From Oscillospiraceae bacterium (GTDB taxonomy: Bacteria; Bacillota; Clostridia; Oscillospirales; Ruminococcaceae): a DNA stretch of 33,633 nucleotides. The DNA lies in the NCBI GenBank assembly GCA_009777835.1, contig WRKZ01000016.1:1-33633 (forward strand), in the 5' to 3' direction. Of this stretch, positions 1 through 10,147 are shown in pieces (position 1 is the first letter of the stretch; the number at the start of each line of letters is the position of its first letter). Position numbers and translations under genes: made by a program. Below the pieces are notes generated by a model. That model saw only the letters and a list, made by a program, of their open reading frames with translations, made no database searches and was not told the DNA's origin.

Positions 1-37
1 TCGTACGTATTCGGCTCGTACGGATTCGGCTCGTACG
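1..37 (+). repeat. 15-bp tandem repeat inside a coding region
   Basis: Units of 15 bases (TCGTACGKATTCGGC) occupy 1-15 and 16-30, and a third partial copy covers 31-37. Each unit encodes Ser-Tyr-x-Phe-Gly in the truncated first gene. The array touches the window edge and may continue upstream. Confidence 0.6.
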
Positions 38-147
38 TTCACAATTCGTTGGAAACGTTTCTCTCCGATTTGAAAAGCAATCCTGAATGGCGATTGTCGG
101 ATTTTGAACCGTTAAACTTTTACGGATATGGAATCGATTTGATATGA
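1..147 (+). CDS. C-terminal end of an unidentified protein (5' truncated)
   Basis: The frame is open from the first base and ends at TGA 145-147, giving 48 visible residues. They begin with a repeat (SYVFG, SYGFG, SYV) and end in LNFYGYGIDLI. The stop overlaps the start of the next gene as ATGA, so the two are probably translationally coupled and work together. The next gene looks like a glycosyltransferase, so a role in surface glycan synthesis is possible, but nothing in this fragment proves it. The family is not recognised. Confidence 0.6.
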   Translation, partial: SYVFGSYGFGSYVHNSLETFLSDLKSNPEWRLSDFEPLNFYGYGIDLI

Positions 148-974
148 ATGAGTTGAATGTGATTTACTCGCTATCGACCGCACCACACGCAGTCACCAAA
201 CCGAACGCCCCGGTTGCGTTGGACAAGTTTGAACTGTATACGGCGGCGTTGTCGGCAATCACCCGAAGGAGTGCGGGGAATAAGACGTTAATGTACTGTG
301 ACAGTTGCGGTGCGGAATATTTTGAGCGAATCGGGTTGTGTGATTTGTGGGACGAAGTCAAGCCTACACTTCCGGATGATTTAGAGGGGATTAACCCGAA
401 AATGTTCTGGGCGGCGGGAAAATTGTTCGCTTTGAAATCCACCTCTTGTCCGGTCTTGATGCTCGATACCGATTTCATTGCGTGGTCGCTTCCGGAGTTA
501 AAGGGCGATGTGGTTGCGGCACATAGGGAAGATATTTTACCGCATATATATCCCGAACTTGACCGATTTAAAATCAAGCGTGATGATTTCGACTTGCGGT
601 TGTACAGTCACGTTCAACCGTTGAACACGGCTTTTTTGTACATGAACAACGCGGAGTTCAAGCGGTATTACGTTGATTTTGCGATTGAGTTTATGAAAAC
701 GTCGGAAGACTGTGACGACTATCTCACCCACATGGTCTTTGCGGAACAGCGGCTTCTTGCTATATTGGCGGAGACACGCGGGATGGAAGTCGGGACTGTG
801 ATTGAGTGGGGGCAGCAGCTAAATCAAGGGCGATATACACATACTTGGGGGGCAAAGCAGCGTATGCGGGAAATCCCGAGTGAGTGCGAACGCTTCTGCG
901 AGAAATGCAGGGTGAGAATCAGAAGAGATTTCCCGGAGTGGGGATATATAATCGAATTAATTGAAAGGCTGTAA
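144..974 (+). CDS. Glycosyltransferase-like protein with a DxD motif, function unknown
   Basis: This 276-residue protein has no signal peptide or membrane segment. Residues around 103-112 read PVLMLDTDFIAW. A hydrophobic strand followed by D-T-D is the pattern of the metal/nucleotide-sugar site in GT-A glycosyltransferases. Upstream, the MYCDSCGAEYF stretch holds a CxxC, and the C-terminal part holds CERFCEKC. I do not recognise a characterised family member; it resembles uncharacterised capsule-type transferases. The start at 144 overlaps the preceding stop (ATGA), so translation is coupled to that gene. Its stop lies six bases before pyrG. The GT-A assignment rests mainly on one motif and is tentative. 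Confidence 0.55.
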   Translation: MNELNVIYSLSTAPHAVTKPNAPVALDKFELYTAALSAITRRSAGNKTLMYCDSCGAEYFERIGLCDLWDEVKPTLPDDLEGINPKMFWAAGKLFALKSTSCPVLMLDTDFIAWSLPELKGDVVAAHREDILPHIYPELDRFKIKRDDFDLRLYSHVQPLNTAFLYMNNAEFKRYYVDFAIEFMKTSEDCDDYLTHMVFAEQRLLAILAETRGMEVGTVIEWGQQLNQGRYTHTWGAKQRMREIPSECERFCEKCRVRIRRDFPEWGYIIELIERL

Positions 975-2426
<1,452 letters not shown>

Positions 2427-2534
2427 AAAATCATCTATACTATGCAGAAGCGGCGGTTGCCGAGGATAAGCAAATCACGCTTTTTGAGTGAAGTTAAACA
2501 GCTTGTTCAGCGCACTTTTGTGTGCAGGAAGGAA

Positions 2535-4673
2535 ATGGTCATAAGTTTGAAAAAACTACTTCTGATTGACGGAAACTCGCTAATCAATCGTTCGTTTTAT
2601 GCGATTCGTCTGCTTTCCAACAAAAAAGGCGTATATACAAATGCGATAACAGGCTTTTTCTCTGCGTTGTTGAGGCTTCGTAATAATATTCAACCCGATT
2701 ACGCGGCTGTCGCGTTCGATTTGCGTGCGCCGACTTTTCGCCATAAAATGTATGACGGTTACAAGAAACGCCGAAAGGGTATGCCGGAAGAACTCGCGGT
2801 TCAAATGCCATATATAAAGGAAATTCTCGATGCTATGGGAATCAGTCGGGTCGAGTGTGAGGGGTTTGAGGCGGATGATATAATCGGGACGCTTGCGGTT
2901 AACTTCTCTGATTCAGGTAATTCAAATAATTGTGAATGTTTGATTTCAACCGGCGACCGGGATTCTTTTCAGTTGATTAGCGACAGGGTTTCGGTTATAC
3001 TCGCTTCAACTAAAGAGGAAATCACCTATACACCGGGAATAATCGCCGAGAAATATGGGATTGAGCCTCTTCAGTTTATAGAAGTTAAGGCATTGATGGG
3101 GGACTCCTCCGATGATATACCCGGCGTTGCGGGAATCGGGGAGAAGACTGCATTTTCACTTATAAGCAAATTCGGCAGTGTGGATTATATTTATCAAAAT
3201 CTCGATTCGCTTGAAATAAGTGCAGGTGTGAAGTCAAAACTGGAGAAGTCACGGGAAATCTGCTTTTTGAGCCGTGAGTTAGCGCAAATTGCAACCGATG
3301 CACCTATAGAGTTGTCGATTGAGTCGTATAAAATTGGTGAAGGCGAACCGGGCAGATTAGCCGAGATTTTGAGCCAACTCGAAATATCGTCGCTGTTGAA
3401 ACGATTGAATCTTAAAGCGGTCGAAGTTGAGGAAGTTATAGAAACCGAGGAAAATTCCGAAAAGTCGGAACTGTTAGACCGGCAATTGCAGGAAGTGTTG
3501 GATTCTATGTCTGAAACAGGGATTAAAGTAGATTTAGACGGAATTCGTCGGTTCGGTGATGAGTTAGAGTCGGGGATTTTGGAATTGCAGTCTGAAATTT
3601 ACGAAATCGCAGATGGAGAGTTTAACATTTCTTCGCCGAAGCAACTGGGCGAGATTCTGTTCGAGAAATTACAGCTCCCCCACGGGAAAAAGACAAAGAC
3701 CGGGTATTCGACCGATTCGGAGGTGTTGGAGTGGCTTTTGTCCGAGACATCACACGAAATCATTTCCCCGATTATTGAATATCGTGAATTGACTAAATTG
3801 AATTCGACTTATGTACGGGGTCTGCTGGCACATATCAATGATACAGATGGCAGGATTCATACAACTTTCAAGAATGAGACCAGGACGGGGCGGCTTTCTT
3901 CGGTTGAACCGAATATACAGAATATACCCGTTCGGACGGAGCGCGGACGAATTCTTCGCAGATTCTTCATTGCAGAGGAAGGTAAAGTCCTTATTGATGC
4001 CGATTATTCGCAGATTGAATTGCGGGTGTTAGCTGCTATGTCAGGGGATTCGGTCATGCTGAAAGCGTTCAGAAACGGAGACGATATTCACGCAATTACG
4101 GCATCGCAGGTTTTCGGGGTTAGTGAAAATGCAGTCACGCGGGAAATGCGTTCGGCGGCGAAGGCGGTCAATTTCGGGATTGTTTACGGAATGGGTGCGT
4201 TCAGCCTTGCGAAGGAAATAGGGGTGCCGGTCGGAGAAGCCGACGAATATATCAAACGCTATTTGAGTAAGTATGCCGGGGTTCGCGAATTCCTTGAAAA
4301 GACGGTTGAAGATGCTAAATCAAGCGGGTATGTGAAGACCGCTTTGGGGCGGGTTCGGTATATCCCGGAAATCCGCTCGTCCAACAAAAATATAATTGCC
4401 GCCGGGGAGAGAATCGCGAAAAACACCCCTATTCAAGGAACCGCCGCCGATATAATAAAAATCGCGATGGTGAGGGTGCACGGGCGGTTGAAAAACACAC
4501 AGTCGAGGTTGATTCTGCAGGTGCATGACGAACTGATTGTAGAATCGCCCGAAAATCAAGCCGAACAGGCGAAGGAGATTCTTAAGGAAGAAATGCTTCT
4601 CGCCGGGAAAGAATTAGGCATGGAATCGGCGGTTGATGTCGGAATAGGAAAATCATGGTATGAAACACACTAG
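2535..4673 (+). CDS. polA: DNA polymerase I lacking the 3'-5' exonuclease domain
   Basis: This is a repair and Okazaki-fragment polymerase. The N-terminal 5' nuclease domain (about residues 1-290) opens with LLLIDGNSLINRSFYAI and contains FEADDIIGT and GDSSDDIPGV. The polymerase domain carries motif A (DADYSQIELRVLA), the O-helix (RSAAKAVNFGIVYGMG) and motif C (LQVHDELIVE). Between the two domains lies only a short acidic linker (EVEEVIETEENSEKSE). The exonuclease domain, or its vestige, of about 150-180 residues is absent. The length is 712 residues, against about 830-930 in most family members. The ATG at 2535 is preceded by AGGA with a 5-base gap. A TTG at 2547 and a far-upstream ATG at 2442 are alternatives. 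The stop lies inside the start of rimI (14-base overlap). Confidence 0.95.
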   Translation: MVISLKKLLLIDGNSLINRSFYAIRLLSNKKGVYTNAITGFFSALLRLRNNIQPDYAAVAFDLRAPTFRHKMYDGYKKRRKGMPEELAVQMPYIKEILDAMGISRVECEGFEADDIIGTLAVNFSDSGNSNNCECLISTGDRDSFQLISDRVSVILASTKEEITYTPGIIAEKYGIEPLQFIEVKALMGDSSDDIPGVAGIGEKTAFSLISKFGSVDYIYQNLDSLEISAGVKSKLEKSREICFLSRELAQIATDAPIELSIESYKIGEGEPGRLAEILSQLEISSLLKRLNLKAVEVEEVIETEENSEKSELLDRQLQEVLDSMSETGIKVDLDGIRRFGDELESGILELQSEIYEIADGEFNISSPKQLGEILFEKLQLPHGKKTKTGYSTDSEVLEWLLSETSHEIISPIIEYRELTKLNSTYVRGLLAHINDTDGRIHTTFKNETRTGRLSSVEPNIQNIPVRTERGRILRRFFIAEEGKVLIDADYSQIELRVLAAMSGDSVMLKAFRNGDDIHAITASQVFGVSENAVTREMRSAAKAVNFGIVYGMGAFSLAKEIGVPVGEADEYIKRYLSKYAGVREFLEKTVEDAKSSGYVKTALGRVRYIPEIRSSNKNIIAAGERIAKNTPIQGTAADIIKIAMVRVHGRLKNTQSRLILQVHDELIVESPENQAEQAKEILKEEMLLAGKELGMESAVDVGIGKSWYETH

Positions 4674-5097
4674 TACAGTAGATTTAAAAGATATAATCGA
4701 GAAAATCACCGAAATGGAGAAAATCTGTTTTGATGAGCCGTGGACGTATGGAATCCCCGCTGTGATTAACGCGCCTTATTCGGTTTATGTTGTCGAGGAT
4801 TATGGTTACGCATTCGGCACAAATCTCGGCGGAGTGGAATGTGAACTCCTCAGATTCGCTGTTCTGCCGGAGTTTCGCGGACAGGGGAAGGGTGAGTATA
4901 TATTGCGGCAATTCCTTGAGAAAAGCGGGGATTCATGCGTTTTTCTGGAAGTCGCTTCCGCAAATACAATCGCACTTAAGCTTTACGAAAAATTCGGATT
5001 CGTACAAACGGGAATCCGCAAAAATTATTATAAGGACGATGATGCAATCACTATGCGGTTATCGTCGAATCGAGAGGTTGACCATGAAAATCAGTGA
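4660..5097 (+). CDS. rimI: Ribosomal-protein-alanine N-acetyltransferase family (RimI-like GNAT)
   Basis: This 145-residue GNAT acetyltransferase would transfer acetyl from acetyl-CoA to a protein N-terminus. The acetyl-CoA pyrophosphate loop is PEFRGQGKGEYIL (about residues 68-80). The C-terminal part has the RimI signature FLEVASANTIALKLYEKFGF followed by GIRKNYY. The true substrate is not knowable from sequence, since RimI homologues modify different proteins. It overlaps polA by 14 bases at its start and nadA by 14 bases at its end, so the three genes form a coupled unit. Confidence 0.88.
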   Translation: MKHTSTVDLKDIIEKITEMEKICFDEPWTYGIPAVINAPYSVYVVEDYGYAFGTNLGGVECELLRFAVLPEFRGQGKGEYILRQFLEKSGDSCVFLEVASANTIALKLYEKFGFVQTGIRKNYYKDDDAITMRLSSNREVDHENQ

Positions 5098-6010
5098 AAT
5101 GCAGTCGCGGATTGCGAAATTGAAGTCTGAGAAAGATATATGTATACTCGCTCACAGTTATCAAGCGCGAGAGATTATGGAGGTTGCCGATTTTACGGGG
5201 GATTCGTTTCAGTTAAGTGTTGCGGCAAGCGAAGTCCCGCATAAGACGGTGATTATGTGTGGAGTTCGGTTTATGGCCGAAACCGTGAAACTGCTTTCGC
5301 CGGATAAAACGGTCTTCCTTGCGAATCCGACTGCCGGCTGCCCTATGGCAGAACAAATGGATAAGGAGTTAATCGCGGCGGTCAAGAAACAGTTTCCCAA
5401 TCATACGGTGGTTGCTTACGTGAACACCACTACCGAACTCAAGACGGTATGTGATGTCTGCGTTACTTCGTCTTCGGCGGTTTCGATTGTTGATAAAATC
5501 CCGAATAACGATATTCTGTTTATTCCCGACTGTAATTTGGGTTCATATGTTCAGAATCAACTCCCGCACAAGAACATCAAGCTCCTCCAAGGGGGATGTC
5601 CGATTCATGCGGTGGTAAATGTAGCCGATGTCAAGAATGCTAAATCCGCTTATCCTAATGCGTTGCTGCTTGTTCATCCGGAATGTATTCCCGCTGTTGT
5701 GGGGCTTGCCGATTTTGTCGGTTCGACTTCGGCTATCATGGATTTTGCGTTGAAGTCCGACGCTTCCGAATTTATTATAGGCACGGAAATGAGTATAGTT
5801 GAGAATTTGCAGTATATCTGCGCAGATTCTTCTCCCGATAAGCGGTTTTACTGCTTATCGCAAAAGTTGCTCTGCCCGAATATGAAAGTCACAACCCTCA
5901 AAGATGTTCTCGACTGTGCCGAAGGCAACGGCGGTGAGGAAATCACACTCAGCGAATCCACGATGAGCAAAGCGCGCAGATGTATCGATGAAATGTTGAG
6001 GTTGGGGTGA
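5084..6010 (+). CDS. nadA: Quinolinate synthase
   Basis: NadA condenses iminoaspartate with dihydroxyacetone phosphate to form quinolinate in de novo NAD synthesis. It carries a 4Fe-4S cluster with three Cys ligands. These are visible at Cys86 (TAGCPMAEQ), Cys172 (LLQGGCPIHAV) and Cys264 (LLCPNMKVTTL), with spacing typical of the short form of the family. Other signatures are ILAHSYQ, DFTGDSFQLS, NTTTELK and the HPEC-x-P stretch. The ATG at 5084 follows GAGAGG with a 6-base gap, which gives 308 residues as expected. The longer open frame starting upstream is only read-through of the rimI region. No nadB or nadC lies nearby. Confidence 0.95.
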   Translation: MKISEMQSRIAKLKSEKDICILAHSYQAREIMEVADFTGDSFQLSVAASEVPHKTVIMCGVRFMAETVKLLSPDKTVFLANPTAGCPMAEQMDKELIAAVKKQFPNHTVVAYVNTTTELKTVCDVCVTSSSAVSIVDKIPNNDILFIPDCNLGSYVQNQLPHKNIKLLQGGCPIHAVVNVADVKNAKSAYPNALLLVHPECIPAVVGLADFVGSTSAIMDFALKSDASEFIIGTEMSIVENLQYICADSSPDKRFYCLSQKLLCPNMKVTTLKDVLDCAEGNGGEEITLSESTMSKARRCIDEMLRLG

Positions 6011-6050
6011 CAATTTCCGGATTATTGTAAAAAGCAGGAGGTAATACGCA

Positions 6051-6395
6051 ATGAAAGATTGTTTGTTCTGTAAAATCGTGAGAGGGGAAATTCCGTCGGA
6101 AAAGCTGTATGAAGACGATGAGGTTCTTGCTTTTCGCGATATCAACCCCGCCGCACCGGTTCATATACTGGTGATTCCCAAAGAGCATATTGATGGTGCC
6201 GATACGCTTACGTCATCTCATGAGGGTTTAATCGCGAAGCTGATTCTTACGGTTCAGAGGTTAGCGGAAGAGCAGAAACTCGTTCAAGGGTGGAGGATTG
6301 TCACCAATATCCGCGAACACGGCGGGCAGACGGTTCGGCATTTGCATTTTCATTTGCTGGGCGGTGGTCAGTTGGGAGATTTCGGGTTGAAGTGA
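6051..6395 (+). CDS. HIT family nucleotide-binding protein (HINT-like)
   Basis: This 114-residue histidine-triad protein is probably a purine nucleoside phosphoramidase or a related nucleotidyl hydrolase. The triad is His97-Leu-His99-Phe-His101-Leu-Leu, near the C-terminus as in the family. Residues 4-7 (CLFC) give the zinc-type CxxC seen in many HINT proteins, and VHILVIPKEHI is the usual strand before the active site. An AGGAGGT ribosome site precedes the ATG. The stop overlaps the probable GTG start of comEC (GTGA at 6392-6395). Confidence 0.92.
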   Translation: MKDCLFCKIVRGEIPSEKLYEDDEVLAFRDINPAAPVHILVIPKEHIDGADTLTSSHEGLIAKLILTVQRLAEEQKLVQGWRIVTNIREHGGQTVRHLHFHLLGGGQLGDFGLK

Positions 6396-8470
6396 GGGGA
6401 ATCGTCAAGAATAAAGCCGCTGTAGTGGGATTCTCTTACTTTTTGGCGGCGATTGCGGCTGATTTTTTGCCGACGGTTCTTATGATTGCAATAATAGTGT
6501 TGTGTGTGGCTTCGGCGTTGGTCTTGGGGGTTTTGCGGAAGTCCCCTGTTGTTGCGCTTGTGCTGTTTTCGGCGGGAATCGGCGGGCTTGCTTTCACGCT
6601 TTATGATGTGAATGAACGTCAACCCGTGTTCGAGTTTGTGGAGCGGGTGAGTCAATCCGGGGAAGAAACCCTCATAGTCGGGACGGTCGAAGAAAAGAGC
6701 GAATGGGGGTTCGGTCTTGCGATATACACCGTGAAGTCGGAAAATGCGCGGCTTCTTCTCACTGCGCCGAACGTTTATGACATTAACGTCGGTGACGTGA
6801 TTGAGGCGGAATCATCCCTCTCTCATTTACGGAACAGCGGAATTTTTCGTGAGCGTGATTATAATTTTTCGAAGGGGATTCTGTTCAAAGGCGATGCTGA
6901 TTCCATTCGGCTTGTTCGGCGCGGAGGTTCTTCCTTTATAGGTACGGGAATGAGTTATATCCGCGGGTACAACTCCTTTATAAAAGGAGAGGTTATGGCG
7001 GCTTTCCCCGACTCCGGGGCGGGTTCGAATATAAGCGGACTGCTCTGTGCTGTTTTTACCGGGGACAAGTCTATGTTGACGGCGGAATCAGTTCAGGATG
7101 TACGGATTTCGGGAACGGCACATTTCATGTCGGTTTCGGGATTGCATATGACCATGATGGTTCATATGTTCATGATGTTTTTCGGGTTTATGCCGTTTTC
7201 GCGTAATCGAAAGGTTAAGTTTGCAGTTATGTTGGGTGTGATTTCGGTTTTGTCGGTGTTCTTCGGTTTGAGTGTGTCGGTGAACAGAGCGGCGATTATG
7301 TTACTCATCTTCTATGGCGGCGAACTGTTCATGCGGAAGGGCAACGTGCTTAATTCATTGGGATTCGCCCTTTTGCTGATATTGATTGCCCGACCGTATG
7401 CCGTTTTCGATACCGGATTGATTATGAGTTTTTCCGGCACTTTCGGGGTGGGAGTGGTTGCTCCCGCCGTTTTGAAACGCTTCTCCGTGGCGAAGCGGGG
7501 GAATCTCTTAAAAAGAAGGTTTGTAGAGACCCTGATGGTTTCGATTTGTGCGTGTGTATGCGTTCTCCCTGCGTCGGCATTTTTTTTCGGAGGAATAAGC
7601 GTATTAGCCCCGATTGTGAGTGTTGTGTTGCTCCCGTTTTTTATGATTGCGACGGGTTCACTTGTGTTGTTTTCGATTTTTGCGTTTACAGGAGGACTTG
7701 CACAGGTTTTCTTGCTGATTGCAGGGGTTATGTCTAAAATCATGAATGTGATTATCAGCTTCTTCGGGCAGTTTAGGTTCGGATACATTTCGCTTGATTA
7801 TTGGTTTGTGTCTTATTGGGTGGTGTTTGCCGTGGCGGCTGTAGCGGCAGTTCATATGATTTACAAGTGCGGCGGGAAGTCCCTCAAATCGGCGGGTTTG
7901 ACTATTGCCGCCCTTGCCCTGATGATTTGCGTGTATAATTTTAACGCGGTTAATTCGGGGAGAACTTACATTACGATTTATTCCGACGGGGTAGCAGCAT
8001 GGGTCAGCGTGAAACAGTCGGGCAGGGAAGTGATTATCGTTACTGATGATACTCCCGGAGCGCACCGTGAAATCAACCAACGAATTGCAGGCGAAAAGCC
8101 GAACTTGATTGCATTGTTGCGTTCTTCGCGAAATTATGAGAGTGCGTTTCAAAAATTGCCTGCATTTGAGTATGTTTCGCCGGATTCAAAAAACGTAACC
8201 TATGATATAGACGGGAAGTTCATGCTGGAATTGCGTGAGGACTTCGCGGTGTTGGAAGTCGATGGTTATCAAATCTTGTTTACTCGTTCGGCGAATGATA
8301 ACGCAGTCGGTATAAGAGCCGATATCGCGGTCGTGAGCGGGTGGGCACTTAATAAGCGTGAATTCGATGTCGATTTGGTGGTGTACGTTTCACGAAGTAT
8401 TCGTTGTGAATACGACTATGAACGGTCGGCGTATTATGAGCCGATATACTTATTTGATTGGGGAGATTAG
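6392..8470 (+). CDS. comEC: ComEC/Rec2-family DNA uptake channel with a degenerate C-terminal domain
   Basis: ComEC is the inner-membrane channel for single-stranded DNA in transformation. The order is N-terminal hydrophobic segments, a small soluble domain (around IVGTVEEKSEWGF), then the polytopic competence core with the diagnostic SGTAHFMSVSGLHMT. After the last membrane helices (IYKCGGKSLKSAGLTIAALA), about 170 residues remain. They show beta-rich character but no HxHxDH metal motif of the metallo-beta-lactamase domain found in full ComEC. The GTG at 6392 overlaps the HIT stop and gives 692 residues. The open frame extends further upstream only inside the HIT gene. The nearby pilus operon could supply the uptake fibre (inference). 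Confidence 0.88.
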   Translation: MRGIVKNKAAVVGFSYFLAAIAADFLPTVLMIAIIVLCVASALVLGVLRKSPVVALVLFSAGIGGLAFTLYDVNERQPVFEFVERVSQSGEETLIVGTVEEKSEWGFGLAIYTVKSENARLLLTAPNVYDINVGDVIEAESSLSHLRNSGIFRERDYNFSKGILFKGDADSIRLVRRGGSSFIGTGMSYIRGYNSFIKGEVMAAFPDSGAGSNISGLLCAVFTGDKSMLTAESVQDVRISGTAHFMSVSGLHMTMMVHMFMMFFGFMPFSRNRKVKFAVMLGVISVLSVFFGLSVSVNRAAIMLLIFYGGELFMRKGNVLNSLGFALLLILIARPYAVFDTGLIMSFSGTFGVGVVAPAVLKRFSVAKRGNLLKRRFVETLMVSICACVCVLPASAFFFGGISVLAPIVSVVLLPFFMIATGSLVLFSIFAFTGGLAQVFLLIAGVMSKIMNVIISFFGQFRFGYISLDYWFVSYWVVFAVAAVAAVHMIYKCGGKSLKSAGLTIAALALMICVYNFNAVNSGRTYITIYSDGVAAWVSVKQSGREVIIVTDDTPGAHREINQRIAGEKPNLIALLRSSRNYESAFQKLPAFEYVSPDSKNVTYDIDGKFMLELREDFAVLEVDGYQILFTRSANDNAVGIRADIAVVSGWALNKREFDVDLVVYVSRSIRCEYDYERSAYYEPIYLFDWGD

Positions 8471-8474
8471 CTTT

Positions 8475-9515
8475 ATGACGGAAGAACAACTCTTGAAAGA
8501 ACTGAAAAGCGGTACGCTTCGGCGCGTGTACTACCTTTATGGGGTGGAAACTTTTCTTGTGGAAACCTACGCCGAACGGATTATAGCAAAGTGCTTCGAC
8601 GGAAACGAAGATGACAGGGATTCAAATTTAGTCAAGTTTTCGGGGATTGCAGAGCTGTCGGATTTTGTTGATGCGGTTGATACGATTCCCATGTTTTCCG
8701 ATAAAAAAGTGGTTTTGTTGAGCGACCCCGATATTGAGAAACTTGATGCGGATTCTGCCGAAATGCTTGCTTCGCTTTTCGGGCGGGTACATGATATGGT
8801 GTGCGTAGTCATTCGTATGACGGGGATACAGCCTGATTTGAAAAAGGCTAAAACCAAGAAGATAATTGCCGTATTAGAAAAATCCGGTAAACAAGCCGCC
8901 GTAGTTAATTTCGAAAAGATGAGCGAGGCGAAAACTGCTGATTTAATCACCCGGCGGGTCAATCGAATGGGGTGCAGCATTTCCCGTAATAATGCCGCCC
9001 GATTAGCGAGGCTTTGTCTGCGGAATCTCACGTTAATCGCGTGTGAGACCGATAAACTCTGTGCTTATGTCGATTATAAGGGCGAAATTACCGAGAAATC
9101 TCTTGAACTTTTGACGGCGCGCCAACTTGATTCGGTGGTGTTCGCTTTAAGTGTGGAAATCACGTCAAAAAGGGGCGCGAACTCAATGAAATTACTGGAC
9201 GAGTTAATCGATATGGGGAACGCCCCTGTTGCGATTGTGTCGGTGTTGTCGATGACTTTTCTTGATTTCTATCGTGCGAAACTCGGCATTGAATCAGGCA
9301 AACGAGCTGAGCAAATCGCTAAAGATTTCGGGTATGCGGCGAATCGAGCATGGGCGGTCGGCAAGGCTATGTCGGCGGCATCACGATTGTCGGTCGGGCG
9401 GCTCCGCAGTTGTGTTCGGGTGCTGTGCGATGCGGATTATAAGCTGAAGTCATCACCGGCGGGGGATAGGTTGATTATAGAGAGGGCAATTGCGGAGTTG
9501 TTGACGCTGTGCTGA
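8475..9515 (+). CDS. holA: DNA polymerase III subunit delta
   Basis: The delta subunit is part of the clamp-loader and opens the beta sliding clamp. The start region MTEEQLLKELKSG and the early YYLYGVETFLVE match the YLLYGEE pattern of the family, and the 346-residue length is normal. The C-terminal part has the alpha-helical clamp-loader collar look (ISIVS-like helices, then RLSVGRLRSCVRVLCDADYK). The ATG at 8475 is preceded by GGGGAG with a 9-base gap. The longer upstream frame lies in comEC. The gene follows comEC directly, a very common arrangement in Firmicutes. Confidence 0.92.
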   Translation: MTEEQLLKELKSGTLRRVYYLYGVETFLVETYAERIIAKCFDGNEDDRDSNLVKFSGIAELSDFVDAVDTIPMFSDKKVVLLSDPDIEKLDADSAEMLASLFGRVHDMVCVVIRMTGIQPDLKKAKTKKIIAVLEKSGKQAAVVNFEKMSEAKTADLITRRVNRMGCSISRNNAARLARLCLRNLTLIACETDKLCAYVDYKGEITEKSLELLTARQLDSVVFALSVEITSKRGANSMKLLDELIDMGNAPVAIVSVLSMTFLDFYRAKLGIESGKRAEQIAKDFGYAANRAWAVGKAMSAASRLSVGRLRSCVRVLCDADYKLKSSPAGDRLIIERAIAELLTLC

Positions 9516-9575
9516 CGCTTTGAGCTTGACAGGCTTGAATTCATGCTGCGTTTGTGGCGGAAAGGCATGGTCATA

Positions 9576-10133
9576 ATGAAAAAAATCAAAATTAAACAGG
9601 CTGTGATAGTCGAGGGGAAGTGTGACAAAAACGTTCTCGAAAGTGTAATCGATGCAGTGATTATCCCCGTAAACGGCTTCGGCGTGTATAAGAATAAGGA
9701 CAAGCTGTCGCTTATTCGCAGATACGCCGAAAAAGACGGTGTGATTATCCTCACCGATTCCGATAATGCAGGGCGGCAGATTCGTAATTACCTTAAGAAT
9801 GTGTTGAGCGGCGATTGCGAAGTCGTTCATGTGTATGTGCCAAACCTGCTCGAAGTCGAGGATACGGCGACCGATGTGTTAAGGGCTGCGATTTCTCGGT
9901 TTGCGGACGACTCGACGGTCACGATTGCCGATGATAATCGCTATACCAGACAACGGCTGTTTGAGGATGGGTTTATCGGCGGGGCGGGTTCGGCGAAAAA
10001 GCGTCGTGAATTGCTCGCGGCGATGGGACTCCCCGCAAATTTGTCGGTGACTGCTCTGTTGGATGTTCTGGGGCGATTTGGTTCTGATGAATATGAAAGG
10101 GTCGTAGCAGATTCAGTTGAAAAAGTTATATGA
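9576..10133 (+). CDS. rnmV: Ribonuclease M5-like Toprim protein
   Basis: RNase M5 trims precursor 5S rRNA in low-GC Gram-positives. This 185-residue protein has the Toprim glutamate in AVIVEGKCD (Glu13) and the acidic pair in ILTDSDNAGRQIR (Asp61, Asp63). The C-terminal GFIGGAGSAKKRRELLAAMG matches the family's conserved GGPAAKCRRE-type segment. The usual GVEHAS motif in the middle is replaced by a LEVEDTATD stretch, so it is somewhat divergent. The ATG at 9576 is best supported because GGAAAGG ends 10 bases before it. It is not followed by ksgA, its usual partner. Confidence 0.82.
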   Translation: MKKIKIKQAVIVEGKCDKNVLESVIDAVIIPVNGFGVYKNKDKLSLIRRYAEKDGVIILTDSDNAGRQIRNYLKNVLSGDCEVVHVYVPNLLEVEDTATDVLRAAISRFADDSTVTIADDNRYTRQRLFEDGFIGGAGSAKKRRELLAAMGLPANLSVTALLDVLGRFGSDEYERVVADSVEKVI

Positions 10134-10147
10134 AAGGTTTATAAGCT

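Noticed and set aside
2442-2534. N-terminal extension of polA from ATG 2442
   Set aside because: The 31 extra residues do not resemble any PolA start, while the family pattern begins right after 2535. The upstream ATG also lacks a ribosome site.
4787-5083. N-terminal extension of nadA
   Set aside because: This is read-through of another frame of rimI. NadA proteins start as in the 5084 form, with a good ribosome site.
6290-6391. N-terminal extension of comEC
   Set aside because: It lies inside the HIT coding sequence in another frame and shows no membrane or ComEC features.
9532-9560. TTGACA-like sequence upstream of rnmV as a promoter
   Set aside because: No acceptable -10 box is found 16-18 bases downstream.
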